A DNA stretch of 64,000 nucleotides, taken from assembly GCF_046271865.1 (NCBI RefSeq), contig NZ_CP176580.1:1488001-1552000 (forward strand). Direction: 5' to 3'. Numbering within the stretch: the stretch's first letter is position 1; every line of letters begins with the position of its first letter. The position numbers and the translations under genes were made by a program. The DNA is from Nitrincola salilacus (GTDB lineage Bacteria > Pseudomonadota > Gammaproteobacteria > Pseudomonadales > Balneatricaceae). Positions 25,271 through 34,058 of this stretch are shown in pieces. Under the pieces are notes generated by a model. It did no database searches, had not been told where the DNA came from, and saw only the letters and a list, made by a program, of their open reading frames with translations.

Positions 25271-28200
25271 TCAAAGTTTGACGGGGGTTAAGTTGGGATC
25301 AGTGCCATAATCAGGCTTTATTTTGAACCAGATGGAATACATGGCCGGCAGGAATACCAGCGTTAACACTGTCCCTGCGAGGGTGCCACCTATCAGGGTG
25401 TAAGCGAGAGTGCCCCAGAACACCGAATAGGTCAGAGGGATAAAGGCCAGAATAGCGGCCAGTGCGGTTAAGATCACAGGGCGGGTCCGCTGCACGGTAG
25501 CCTCGACAACTGCTTGGTACGGTGCTAACCCGGACTGTTCATTGTGGTGGATCTGCCCGACCAGAATCAGCGTATTCCGCATCAGGATGCCAGACAGTGC
25601 AATCAAGCCAACCAGTGCATTGATGCCAAATGGTTGCTGGAACAGTAGCAGCGTAGGCACTACACCGATCAGCCCTAAAGGACTCGTCAGGAAAACCATG
25701 ACCATCGCGGAGATCGAGCGGACCTGCAGGATGATAATCAGCAAGATGCTGGCCAGCATGATGGGAAAGATCGGCAGCATCGCTACCATTGCCTTGCCTG
25801 ACTCTTCAATGGAGCCAGCCACTTCAATGCGATAGCCTTCCGGCAGTGTGTCCATAATGGGCTGAAGCTGCGCAGTGATAGCGACAGACACATCCGGTGG
25901 CTGTAACTCATCGGAGATGTCGCCGCGAACGGTGATGGTCGGCATCCGGTCGCGCCGGCGCATGATTGGTTCTTCCATGCGTACATCAACTTCACCTACC
26001 TGCGACAGCGGAATGCGCTGCCCATTGGCACCGCCCAGCGTGAAATCGCTAATCCTGGCTGGATCAAGTCGGATGTCGCCAGCTGAGCGCGCAACAACTT
26101 GTACGGTACGAATATCCTCCCGTACCGCAGTGACCGGAACTCCACTTAAAAGGAATTGCAGTTGCTGTGCCACAGCGCTGGAGGTGAGTCCCACGGCCTG
26201 TAATCGGTCTTGCTGCAAAGTGAAGTGCAGCGTGGGGGTGCGGGTGCCCCAGTCGGTGTTGACCGTGCGCATCAGAGGGCTGGCAGCCATGACCTGCTCC
26301 ACGTCAGCCGCGATGCTGCGCAACATATCAGGATCAGGGCCGGAAACCCTGTAAGCAACCGGATACGGCGAATAAGGGCCGAATACCAGTTGAGTGACAC
26401 GCACACTAGCCTCAGCAGCAAGTCCGTCGGATATGGCTTGTCGCAGCCGGAGTTTCAATACCTCACGCTCGTTTTGGTTGTCCGTGCGCACCACGATTTT
26501 GGCAAAGGAGGGATCGGGTAGCTCTGGCCCCATTGAAAAGTAGAAGCGTGGTGCTCCTTGACCAATATACGACGTGACTATCCTTGCCTCTTCCTGCTGT
26601 TCCAGCCAAGCTTCTACCTTCTCTGTTGCGGCGCTGGTTTGCATGATCGAGGTGCCATAGGGCATTTGCACTTCGATCAGGACTTCAGGTCGATCGGATA
26701 TCGGGAAAAATTGCTTCTTGACGACAGCCATGCCGAGTATCGCCAGCACGAACAGGCTCACAACTGAGGCGGCGACAAGCCATTTACCGGAGATGACAAG
26801 CTCCAGCAGTTTGCGGAAGCGATTATAGTGCGGCGTGTCATATATCGCACTATGACCACCTTCTACCTTCTTGATGTCAGGCAACATTTTGACACCCAGG
26901 TAGGGTGTGAACACGACGGCCACCAGCCATGATGCCATCAGTGCGATACCCACTATCCAGAACATATTACTGGTATATTCACCGGCGCTGGAGCGGGCGA
27001 AGCCGTTGGGCATAAAGCCGACGGCCGTAACCAGCGTGCCCGACAGCATCGGTGCTGCGGTATGGCTCCAGGCATAGGCGGAAGCGGCGATGCGGTCGTA
27101 ACCTTCTTCCATTTTTACCACCATCATTTCAATGGCGATAATGGCGTCATCTACCAGCAAGCCCAGCGCCAGGATCAGGGATCCCAAGGTGATGCGGTCA
27201 AAGTTCTTGCCGGACGCCAGCATCACTACAAAAACCATCGCCAGCGTGAGTGGCACAGCGGCGGCAACCACAACGCCAACGCGCCAGCCCATGCTGACGA
27301 AGCACACCAGCATCACTACCAGCAAGGCAACAAAGAACTTGATCATAAACTCATCGACCGCCGAGCTGATATTGACAGCCTGGTCAGTGACCTTGCTCAG
27401 GCTCATCCCCAGCGGCAGTTCGCTGTTAATAGCATCCACCTCACTGCTCAGCGCTTTACCCAGATCAAGTCCGTTCCAACCGTCGCGCATGACAATGCCT
27501 AACAGCAGCGTCGGCTCGCCACCATTGCGTACCAGGAAAGTTGCGGGGTCTTCATAGCCGCGTTTGACCGTGGCGATGTCTGACAGCTTCAGGGAGCGGC
27601 CCTGCGCCATCACCGGCGTGTCGCGTATTTTCTGCAATTCGTCGAAGGCGCCATCCAGGCGAATAAATACCTCGGGTCCCTTAGTCTCCACAGAGCCGGC
27701 CGGTGTCAGGGCATTCTGGCTATTGAGTGCGGCGAACACTTCATGCGGGCTGACGCCCAGCGTTGCCAGACGCTCATGTGAGAATTCAATATAGATGCGC
27801 TCGGACTGTTCGCCGACGATGTTGACTTTTTTGACGCCCGGCACGTGCAGCATCCGCTGGCGTAACGTTTCTGCTTCGCGCACCAGTAAGCGCTGCGGCT
27901 CACCTTTGGCTTTGAGCGCAAATAGCGCAAAGGTAACGTCGGCGTATTCGTCGTTGACCATCGGTCCAATCACACCAGGCGGGAGGCTGCTGGCCTCGTC
28001 GCTGATCTTTTTACGGGCCTGATAGAACTCATCCTGTACTGCGGAAGGCGGTGTGCTATCGAGCAAAGTCAAAGTCGTGAAAGCCAAACCAGGTCTGGTA
28101 TAGGTTTCGGTGCGTTCATACCAACGCAGCTCCTGCATGCGCTTTTCAAGCTTCTCGGCGACCTGGTCCTGCATCTCCTGCGCTGTAGCCCCTGGCCAGG

Positions 28201-28363
28201 CAGTGATAATGGTCATTACTTTGACCGTGAAGGCGGGATCTTCTGCACGCCCCAATTTAGAGAAGGCAATGAGGCCTGCCAGTGAGATCAGGCAGATCAG
28301 GAATAAAGTGATGGAGCGCTCACGTACAGCGATTGCGGAGAGATTAAAACGGCCATTACTCAT
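25271..28363 (-). CDS. RND family efflux permease
   Basis: A 1030-residue inner-membrane pump, normal length, with 12 predicted helices and two large periplasmic loops. The N-terminal MSNGRFNLSAIAVRERSIT start, ITAWPGATAQEMQDQV and the paired Asp of helix 4 (LGLLVDDAIIAIEMM) are standard for proton-driven RND pumps. The subgroup is the shorter AcrB-like type that pairs with a lipoprotein adaptor of the acriflavin-resistance class. It overlaps the adaptor gene by 4 bp (ATGA). An outer-membrane factor gene lies across the tetR gene at 30306. Confidence 0.95.
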   Translation of the reverse strand: MSNGRFNLSAIAVRERSITLFLICLISLAGLIAFSKLGRAEDPAFTVKVMTIITAWPGATAQEMQDQVAEKLEKRMQELRWYERTETYTRPGLAFTTLTLLDSTPPSAVQDEFYQARKKISDEASSLPPGVIGPMVNDEYADVTFALFALKAKGEPQRLLVREAETLRQRMLHVPGVKKVNIVGEQSERIYIEFSHERLATLGVSPHEVFAALNSQNALTPAGSVETKGPEVFIRLDGAFDELQKIRDTPVMAQGRSLKLSDIATVKRGYEDPATFLVRNGGEPTLLLGIVMRDGWNGLDLGKALSSEVDAINSELPLGMSLSKVTDQAVNISSAVDEFMIKFFVALLVVMLVCFVSMGWRVGVVVAAAVPLTLAMVFVVMLASGKNFDRITLGSLILALGLLVDDAIIAIEMMVVKMEEGYDRIAASAYAWSHTAAPMLSGTLVTAVGFMPNGFARSSAGEYTSNMFWIVGIALMASWLVAVVFTPYLGVKMLPDIKKVEGGHSAIYDTPHYNRFRKLLELVISGKWLVAASVVSLFVLAILGMAVVKKQFFPISDRPEVLIEVQMPYGTSIMQTSAATEKVEAWLEQQEEARIVTSYIGQGAPRFYFSMGPELPDPSFAKIVVRTDNQNEREVLKLRLRQAISDGLAAEASVRVTQLVFGPYSPYPVAYRVSGPDPDMLRSIAADVEQVMAASPLMRTVNTDWGTRTPTLHFTLQQDRLQAVGLTSSAVAQQLQFLLSGVPVTAVREDIRTVQVVARSAGDIRLDPARISDFTLGGANGQRIPLSQVGEVDVRMEEPIMRRRDRMPTITVRGDISDELQPPDVSVAITAQLQPIMDTLPEGYRIEVAGSIEESGKAMVAMLPIFPIMLASILLIIILQVRSISAMVMVFLTSPLGLIGVVPTLLLFQQPFGINALVGLIALSGILMRNTLILVGQIHHNEQSGLAPYQAVVEATVQRTRPVILTALAAILAFIPLTYSVFWGTLAYTLIGGTLAGTVLTLVFLPAMYSIWFKIKPDYGTDPNLTPVKL

Positions 28364-29475
28364 GGCTGAGCTCCTTTGGTCACAGTTGCCACAGTCTGGC
28401 TATCCACTCTGACCTGATCGCCTTCACGCAGTAAGTGCGCACCGAGCGCAACTATCAGATCGCCAGGCTCCAGAGGGCCGGTGATGTGCGCGCTGTCGTC
28501 ACCCAGACGTTGGACGACAACCGGCCGCCAGGAGACTTTTGTCGGCTCACTACTGATGGTCCATACGCCAGATCCCTTGCCAGCGTCAAAAAGAGCACTG
28601 ATTGGCACCTGCAAACCATTGGGGATAGACGTGTAACCATCATCAATCTGGATACTGACTGTGGTACCCAGTGGTATATCAGACAGCGCTCCCTCCATTA
28701 CATAACGGGCCTCGAAGGTGCGCGTAAGTGGGTCCGCGACATCAGAAAGTTGTCGGAGTTTGGCCGAAGCAGTTTGACCGCCATTGCCGAACAGCGTGGC
28801 TTGTCCGGTGGAGCCCAGTGCAGGGCGCAGGGTTTCCGGTAACTGGATGATAGCCTCGCGATATCCTGCATGGGCCAGACGTACAACAGTTTGCCCGGCA
28901 TTAACAACATGACCCGGCTCGACCAGTGTTTCCATGACAACGCCGTCGGCATCAGCCACCAGTTCGGTATATTCAATCGCGTTAAGGGATACTTTAGCCT
29001 GAGCTTCGGCGGCACTGAGTTGTGCCTTGGCAGTATCGGACGCACTCTTAACCTGATCGTAGACCGATGCAGATATCGCGCCGGTTCCACGAAGTTCGCG
29101 ATAGCGAGCCTCTTCAGCCGCCGCCTGTTGCGCGCGTGCTCGAGCGGCAGCGACCGCTTCTTGCTGTGCAAGCGCTGCGAGTTTCAGATCGATGGGGTCA
29201 ATGCGCAGAAGCGGCTGACCGCGGTTTACGGTCTGTCCTGTATTGACCAGCCGTTCTAACACTTTACCAGATACCCGAAAGCCGAGATCGCTCTGCACTC
29301 GTGCAGCGACTACGCCGCTGAACGAGCGGGCTCCGGGCGCTGCTTGTGCAACGACAACAGTACGCACCAGTGGCACTTCTGTGCGCGGATCGGCCGGTGG
29401 TTGTTCACCGCAGCCAACCAGAGCCAGTGGTATCACAGATAAAACAGCAAGCGAAACGAGGCTGCGCCGAAACAT
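28360..29475 (-). CDS. RND efflux periplasmic adaptor, lipoprotein
   Basis: A 371-residue membrane-fusion protein. A lipobox (LALVGC, Cys at about residue 22) predicts lipid anchoring. The biotinyl-lipoyl-like halves (GKVLERLVNTGQTVNRGQ and DGVVMETLVEPGHVVNAGQ) enclose a helical hairpin rich in Ala, Gln and Glu. It joins the pump to the outer-membrane factor. First gene of the leftward efflux operon; the TetR-type operator at 29522-29545 overlaps its predicted -35 element. Confidence 0.95.
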   Translation of the reverse strand: MFRRSLVSLAVLSVIPLALVGCGEQPPADPRTEVPLVRTVVVAQAAPGARSFSGVVAARVQSDLGFRVSGKVLERLVNTGQTVNRGQPLLRIDPIDLKLAALAQQEAVAAARARAQQAAAEEARYRELRGTGAISASVYDQVKSASDTAKAQLSAAEAQAKVSLNAIEYTELVADADGVVMETLVEPGHVVNAGQTVVRLAHAGYREAIIQLPETLRPALGSTGQATLFGNGGQTASAKLRQLSDVADPLTRTFEARYVMEGALSDIPLGTTVSIQIDDGYTSIPNGLQVPISALFDAGKGSGVWTISSEPTKVSWRPVVVQRLGDDSAHITGPLEPGDLIVALGAHLLREGDQVRVDSQTVATVTKGAQP

Positions 29476-29483
29476 ATATAAAT

Positions 29484-29506
29484 CCCCTGGACGAATAGAT
29501 CAGGGG
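29484..29506 (-). promoter_or_regulatory. Leader hairpin that includes the adaptor's ribosome-binding site
   Basis: CCCCTG and CAGGGG form a perfect 6-bp stem with an 11-nt loop. On the reverse strand the 3' arm (CAGGGG) contains the likely Shine-Dalgarno sequence (AGGGGA), 9 nt before the ATG at 29475. Folding would hide the ribosome-binding site. Whether this has regulatory value is inference. Confidence 0.45.
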
Positions 29507-29521
29507 AGTATTTTCATTCAA

Positions 29522-29545
29522 GTGACCAATTTAGTCAATAGTCAC
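29522..29545 (-). promoter_or_regulatory. Probable TetR operator 1, at the RND adaptor promoter
   Basis: A 24-bp inverted repeat of form GTGAC-N14-GTCAC. Read on the reverse strand it begins GTGACTAT and ends GGTCAC, and it agrees with the second site (30246-30269) at 18 of 24 positions. It contains TTGACT (29538-29533), a fitting -35 element for the leftward operon. It lies between the adaptor start and the tetR stop codon. Confidence 0.75.
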
Positions 29546-29554
29546 TAAATAATT

Positions 29555-30181
29555 TTATGGCGAAAGGCTACGGAGCACCAAGCTGGACAGGTGAGCGGAA
29601 GCATCACTGGCATGATCAAAACTATGTTGCAGCAGCAGAGGATTGAGGTAGGGCCTTATAACCAGATAGATCGCCATGACAGTTTCATCCAGCGGGGTTT
29701 TGCGCTCAAAATCGCCGGTTAGCCGGCCTTGTTGCAACACATCCTGCAGTATCTGCTGCATACGTTCTTCATAGGCCAACGCTGCCTGCCAGCGCTCGGA
29801 AGCTGCTGAAGCGGCGATCTCATATAGCTTCTGGTCGCGGAAAAATAAGCGAACGCTGGCTTCGACGATAGCTTTGAACAGGCGTCTCAGTTTTTCTGGC
29901 GGCCGGTCTGCCTCGTCTATGGCAGCGCGGACCTCGGTTTCGATTTCGAGCAGGCAGTTCGCGCATATCGCCTCACCAATTGCTTGCTTGGAAGCGAAGA
30001 ATTTGTAGATATAAGCTTTTGAAAAACCAATGGCTTTTGCAAGATCGGAGACCGTGGTCTTCTCGTAGCCATACTGGCTGAAATGCTCGGTGGCCGCATG
30101 AAGGATCTGATCTCGAACATCATGGTCGATGGGCCCTCGGCTTGAGACGGGATAAGTAGTTTCTTTGTTCATTGTTTTCAT
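29555..30181 (-). CDS. TetR family repressor of the efflux genes
   Basis: A 208-residue regulator (or 205 from the internal ATG at 30172). The N-terminal helix-turn-helix is clear (DQILHAATEHFSQYG, then TTVSDLAKAIGFSKAYIYKFF), and the C-terminal part is a variable ligand-binding helical domain. The gene sits between an adaptor-RND-SDR-FabF operon and a divergent OMF-MATE operon. Two matching 24-bp inverted repeats flank it, so it probably represses both operons, and its own gene, until an efflux substrate binds. Confidence 0.93.
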   Translation of the reverse strand: MKTMNKETTYPVSSRGPIDHDVRDQILHAATEHFSQYGYEKTTVSDLAKAIGFSKAYIYKFFASKQAIGEAICANCLLEIETEVRAAIDEADRPPEKLRRLFKAIVEASVRLFFRDQKLYEIAASAASERWQAALAYEERMQQILQDVLQQGRLTGDFERKTPLDETVMAIYLVIRPYLNPLLLQHSFDHASDASAHLSSLVLRSLSP

Positions 30182-30235
30182 GATATCCAGTAGTTGGTCG
30201 ACTGATGGATTGTAGTCTACGCGTCACATAAAAGA

Positions 30236-30269
30236 TTGACAACGAGTGACTATATCGTAATATGGTCAC
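30236..30269 (+). promoter_or_regulatory. Promoter of the outer-membrane factor gene with overlapping TetR operator 2
   Basis: A -35 TTGACA (30236-30241), 16-bp spacer and -10 TAATAT (30258-30263) face the OMF gene. The 24-bp inverted repeat GTGAC-N14-GTCAC at 30246-30269 covers most of the spacer and the -10, so a bound repressor would block RNA polymerase. The half-sites equal those of operator 1. The site also lies upstream of tetR on the other strand, allowing autoregulation. Confidence 0.8.
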
Positions 30270-30305
30270 TTAATTGTAATCTATCATATGTGGCAGAAGA
30301 AACCT

Positions 30306-31754
30306 ATGCAGCCTAAACACCCACTTGTCATGCTCATTGTTGCCAGCCTTTCAGCAGGCTGTGCTGTAGGTCCTGATTATGTGAGGCCCACCATGCCTGT
30401 AATGGAAAGCTACCTGGGTCAGGAAGCTGTTGAGCAACGGCATGCCGCTGCAAACGCCGATATCATAAACTGGTGGGAGGGTTTCGGCGATCCGCAACTG
30501 ACTCGATTCATAACCTCGGCATTGGAGAAAAACCTCGATCTTGCACAGGCATCTGCTCGCGTTGATCAGGCCCGTGCAGGTCTCGGGGCGGCGAATGCTG
30601 CGTTGCTGCCTGCCGGCAATATCAGTGGCCAGGCTGCCAGAGCTTACCAGTCGGCGGAGACCCCACTGGGGCAAGTCCTGAGCTCAATGCCCAATTTCGA
30701 TCGTTATGGCAACTCATACGAGACTAATGTCGGCACAATCTGGGAACTTGATATCTTTGGCGGGCTTCGACGTGGGCGAGAGGCCGCTTTTGCTGAATTT
30801 CAGGCTTCCGAGGCTGGAGTGGCCGCAACACGACTGTCGGTGGCGGCGCAGACCGCTGAAATATACATCAGTATCCGTGGCTTGCAGGCCCGGCTTGATG
30901 TCATTCGTCGGCAAGTGCAAACGCAGCAGGAGCTGCTTTCAACCATCAATCTGCTATATGACAATGGATTGGCAGCAGAGCTTCAAGTGAGGCAGGTTGA
31001 GGGTGCACTTGCCCAGGTTCGTACGTCTGTACCACTCCTGGAAATGGGTTTGGACGCGGCCATGAACTCGCTGGACGTCATGCTCGGCACACCACCCGGT
31101 ACACATCGGGCGGAACTGACAGAGCCCCGTGCTATTCCAGTTGCTTCAAAGATTGTTGGGATGGGGGCTCCAGGTGATCTACTCAGGCGACGACCTGACC
31201 TGATTATGGCCGAGCGGCGCCTTGCAGCATCTAATGCGCGTATTGGTGCTGCTATCGGGGAGTATTATCCCAAGCTCTCGCTGAGTGGGTTGATCGGCAG
31301 TGCGTCATCGGTGTCCAGTGGCAACCTGTTCAGTAGTGGTGCCAGCCAGGCTGCCGGTGTGTTGGGTCTTAGATGGCGTTTATTCGATTTCGGTCGTATC
31401 GATGCACAAATTGACCAGCTCAAGGGTCAGGAAGCTGAGATGCTGGCAGCCTATCGTCTGGCTGTGCTACGAGCAGCCGAAGATGTCGAAAATGCCTTTT
31501 CAGTCCTGATCAACCGGGAGGAGCAAGCGGACATACTCGCTGGGGGAGTAAAATCGCTTAGCCGTGCGCGTGAAGTTTCATTTACGGCCTACCGGACAGG
31601 CGTTGTCAGTTTGATAGAAGTCCTTCAAGCTGACGAAAATTTGTTGAGAGCCTCAGACTTGCAAGTCCAGGCACAGACCACATCTGCTCAAGCTGCAGTG
31701 GCAGCCTTTAAAGCACTTGGTGGTGGCTGGCAACCCGATTCGGAGCTGAGGTGA
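30306..31754 (+). CDS. Outer-membrane efflux factor, NodT/OprM type lipoprotein
   Basis: I prefer the ATG at 30306 over 30288: it has AGAAGAA upstream and gives a compact lipoprotein signal (lipobox LSAGC). The 482-residue protein shows the NodT-family start (AVGPDYVRPTMP), NWWEGFGDPQL, and two homologous halves with IGAAIGEYYPKLSLSG and LRWRLFDFGR, followed by AYRTGVVSLIEVLQAD. It forms the trimeric outer-membrane channel for the RND pump coded on the other side of tetR. Its stop overlaps the MATE start (TGATG). Confidence 0.93.
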   Translation: MQPKHPLVMLIVASLSAGCAVGPDYVRPTMPVMESYLGQEAVEQRHAAANADIINWWEGFGDPQLTRFITSALEKNLDLAQASARVDQARAGLGAANAALLPAGNISGQAARAYQSAETPLGQVLSSMPNFDRYGNSYETNVGTIWELDIFGGLRRGREAAFAEFQASEAGVAATRLSVAAQTAEIYISIRGLQARLDVIRRQVQTQQELLSTINLLYDNGLAAELQVRQVEGALAQVRTSVPLLEMGLDAAMNSLDVMLGTPPGTHRAELTEPRAIPVASKIVGMGAPGDLLRRRPDLIMAERRLAASNARIGAAIGEYYPKLSLSGLIGSASSVSSGNLFSSGASQAAGVLGLRWRLFDFGRIDAQIDQLKGQEAEMLAAYRLAVLRAAEDVENAFSVLINREEQADILAGGVKSLSRAREVSFTAYRTGVVSLIEVLQADENLLRASDLQVQAQTTSAQAAVAAFKALGGGWQPDSELR

Positions 31755-33160
31755 TGACTGGCCTTTCATCAATTGCAAAGCAAGATCAGGCACAGCCATT
31801 GCCCAAAGCGACTGCTGAAATATTGGCGGGGCCGATAGTTCCTGTCATGCTTAGATTGGCCTTGCCGACTATTGCAGTTCTGGTGGTTCAGACCTTGGTT
31901 GGCGTGATAGAGACTTACTTTGTCAGTTCACTCGGAGCCAGTGTTCTGGCAGGGGTCTCGGTCGTTTTCCCAGTACTTATGCTGATGCAAATGATGGCGA
32001 ATGGCGGAATTGGCAGTGGATTGGCTGCCGCTATAGCGCGTGCATCCGGAGCAGGCCGATGGGAAGATGCACAAGCGTTGGTCTGGCATGGAGTTGTTAT
32101 CGCAGGAGTGGCGGGACTGGCATTTTCCGCAGTCATCATTATGGGTGGTTATGCCCTGTATCAAGTGATGGGCGTTTCCGGGCCAGCACTTTCTGCCGCC
32201 CTTATGTATTCGAACATCGTGTTCGTCAGTTCGCCGCTGATATGGATGGTTGCTCTGTTATCGGCATCCCTGCGCGGAGCGGGCGACACCCGTACTCCAG
32301 CACGTATAACGTTGGGGGGCGCTGCAATTCTTCTGCCTTTATCACCCGCCCTTATCTTTGGTTGGGGACCCATACCATCGTTTGGTGTCGCCGGAGCTGG
32401 TATGGCGATTGTGGTCTATTACCTCTTGGCGACGTTATTCTTGATAAGGCATATGCGATCAGTTAAGAGTGTGATCAGGCTATCAACAGCCCCGCTCAGA
32501 TCCCGATTATTCAAGGACATTCTTGGTGTTGGCTTGTTAGCCTCTATTGGTACAGTTCAGCTCAACTTGACCGTTGCAATTGTTACTGCTGCGGTAGGTA
32601 GGTTCGGGCCTGAAGCTGTTGCCGGGTATGGTATTGCTTCGAGGCTGGAATATATACAAATCCCCCTGCTGTTTGGCCTTGGTACGGCGATCATGACAAT
32701 GGTTGGAGTTAACGTCGGAGCGGGCCAAATGCATCGTGCACAGCGTATTACATGGATTGGCGCGGCAATCGCTTTTGCTTTTACTACGCTGCTTGGGATT
32801 GGTGTTGCTGCATTTCCACAGATCTGGCTCACTATTTTCAGTGAAGAACAGCAAATACTCACTGTCGGGGCCAGTTACTTGCAGAGCGTTGCGCCGTTTT
32901 ATGGATTCATCGGTGCAGGCATGGCTCTCTATTTTGCGGCTATCGGTATGAAACGAGTGCTCTGGCCAGTGCTGGCAGGAACCGCACGGATGATCATAGC
33001 AGCCTTTATTGGATGGATATCCGTCACGTATTTTGATGCTGATATGCTGACGCTTTTCAGGATCCTGGCGGTGGGAGCGGTGGTATATTGCTTAATTACG
33101 GTAGCGTCAACACTTACTAACGGACGGTTTGATCATTTGAATAATCCAATCAGTGCTTGA
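31754..33160 (+). CDS. MATE family multidrug exporter
   Basis: A 468-residue inner-membrane protein of 12 helices in two homologous halves (each starting with a PTIAVLVVQTLVGVIETYF-like or LASIGTVQLNLT-like segment), typical of the DinF/NorM-type MATE superfamily. It exports cationic compounds using H+ or Na+. The ATG at 31754 overlaps the OMF stop, so it is translationally coupled and controlled from the same repressed promoter. An RND outer-membrane factor joined to a MATE gene is unusual. Confidence 0.92.
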   Translation: MTGLSSIAKQDQAQPLPKATAEILAGPIVPVMLRLALPTIAVLVVQTLVGVIETYFVSSLGASVLAGVSVVFPVLMLMQMMANGGIGSGLAAAIARASGAGRWEDAQALVWHGVVIAGVAGLAFSAVIIMGGYALYQVMGVSGPALSAALMYSNIVFVSSPLIWMVALLSASLRGAGDTRTPARITLGGAAILLPLSPALIFGWGPIPSFGVAGAGMAIVVYYLLATLFLIRHMRSVKSVIRLSTAPLRSRLFKDILGVGLLASIGTVQLNLTVAIVTAAVGRFGPEAVAGYGIASRLEYIQIPLLFGLGTAIMTMVGVNVGAGQMHRAQRITWIGAAIAFAFTTLLGIGVAAFPQIWLTIFSEEQQILTVGASYLQSVAPFYGFIGAGMALYFAAIGMKRVLWPVLAGTARMIIAAFIGWISVTYFDADMLTLFRILAVGAVVYCLITVASTLTNGRFDHLNNPISA

Positions 33161-33178
33161 GTTGGAGCTTTCAGAACT

Positions 33179-33227
33179 GTTCGCATAGCGGAGGTTTAAA
33201 CCGATATGCGAACGGGGATTCCGTTTT
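33179..33227 (+). terminator. Terminator region after the OMF-MATE operon
   Basis: A 35-base dyad (GTTCGCATA ... TATGCGAAC) encloses an inner GGTTTAAACC palindrome. It is followed by a short stem AACGG-GGATT-CCGTT leading into six T residues (33208-33227). The second stem with the T-run is the better intrinsic terminator; the first may assist or stabilise. Confidence 0.65.
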
Positions 33228-33310
33228 TTGCGAAATGGGTTTGCGTCAGAGCAGTATTCAGATTGTTTGACCACTACCAATACGTAAAGGGCGCTGTATA
33301 CACCATTCAC

Positions 33311-33904
33311 CTACATACCATAACGATAGGCCTTTCCGGCTGTAACCATATCCCGGTGTATCGGCTTAAGTGCGTGTGCGTAGGCAGCAAGCAGTTGCAT
33401 GGTGTATTGAGTCCTTCCATCCATGCGCTCATCGGTGCATTTGAGTTCAGCATCAAATAAGGTGGCTATATCGCGAAAGATAAGATGATCCGGAAGGAAG
33501 CACACGTGATTGTTTTTGCTGCCTGTCATACGCAGTTCACTGATGGGATAAACCCCATTTGGACCAGCTGAAACGCTGACTACCAACGCTGGTTTATGGC
33601 CCAGCTCTTCGTCTGTAGCAAGCATCAGAAAGTTCTTCAGTGCTGGTGTTGCCATCCCGTGCCATTCTGGTGTGATAAACACAAATGCGTCAGCAGATCT
33701 GAGTTTTTCTGCTATTGAGCGCCAGGGAGCCCATTCCTCAGTGTTATTCCATACTCCTTCATTCCACAGGGGTAAATTCAGCTCATGCAGGTCGAGAATC
33801 TGTGTTTGCTCAAAATCCACACCGGCAATTCTGTCGATGTAACGGGCAACATTCAGGCTTTGTGACTGTGCACGTTGACTACCTGCAATAACGATCAGAT
33901 TCAT
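33311..33904 (-). CDS. NAD(P)H-dependent FMN reductase family protein
   Basis: A 197-residue flavodoxin-like protein. The FMN phosphate loop GSQRAQSQSLNVAR is near the start, and the ring-binding TPEWHGMATPALKNFL segment is at about residues 80-95. The family includes quinone, azo and chromate reductases (SsuE/YieF type). It is divergent from a MarR regulator, with palindromic sites in the gap, so it is probably repressed by MarR and induced by electrophilic or oxidising compounds. Substrate is not predictable. Confidence 0.9.
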   Translation of the reverse strand: MNLIVIAGSQRAQSQSLNVARYIDRIAGVDFEQTQILDLHELNLPLWNEGVWNNTEEWAPWRSIAEKLRSADAFVFITPEWHGMATPALKNFLMLATDEELGHKPALVVSVSAGPNGVYPISELRMTGSKNNHVCFLPDHLIFRDIATLFDAELKCTDERMDGRTQYTMQLLAAYAHALKPIHRDMVTAGKAYRYGM

Positions 33905-33964
33905 GTGAGTTCCTTTTGAGTGTTAGTGTATTCGTTGAGAGGGGTGGTTTAGTCCCTCATATAA

Positions 33965-34040
33965 AAGTATCTTTCCAAAAAGTCATATTCGTAAAGTAAT
34001 GGAATTTACCCTTATGTTCAAGTATCTTTTCAAAATGATA
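33965..34040. promoter_or_regulatory. Two A/T-rich repeats between the flavin reductase and marR genes, probable MarR operators
   Basis: The motif AAGTATCTTT[C/T]CAAAA occurs twice in direct order (33965-33980 and 34020-34035). The second is the core of an almost perfect palindrome TATCTTTTCAAAATGATA (34023-34040). Two such sites in a divergent intergenic region beside a marR gene are typical of autoregulated MarR systems. Confidence 0.65.
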
Positions 34041-34058
34041 TTTTAAGAGGCGTTATCA

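Noticed and set aside
27062..27557. Overlapping plus-strand frames of 141-146 codons
   Set aside because: Both lie antisense inside the RND permease gene and have no domain or ribosome-binding site.
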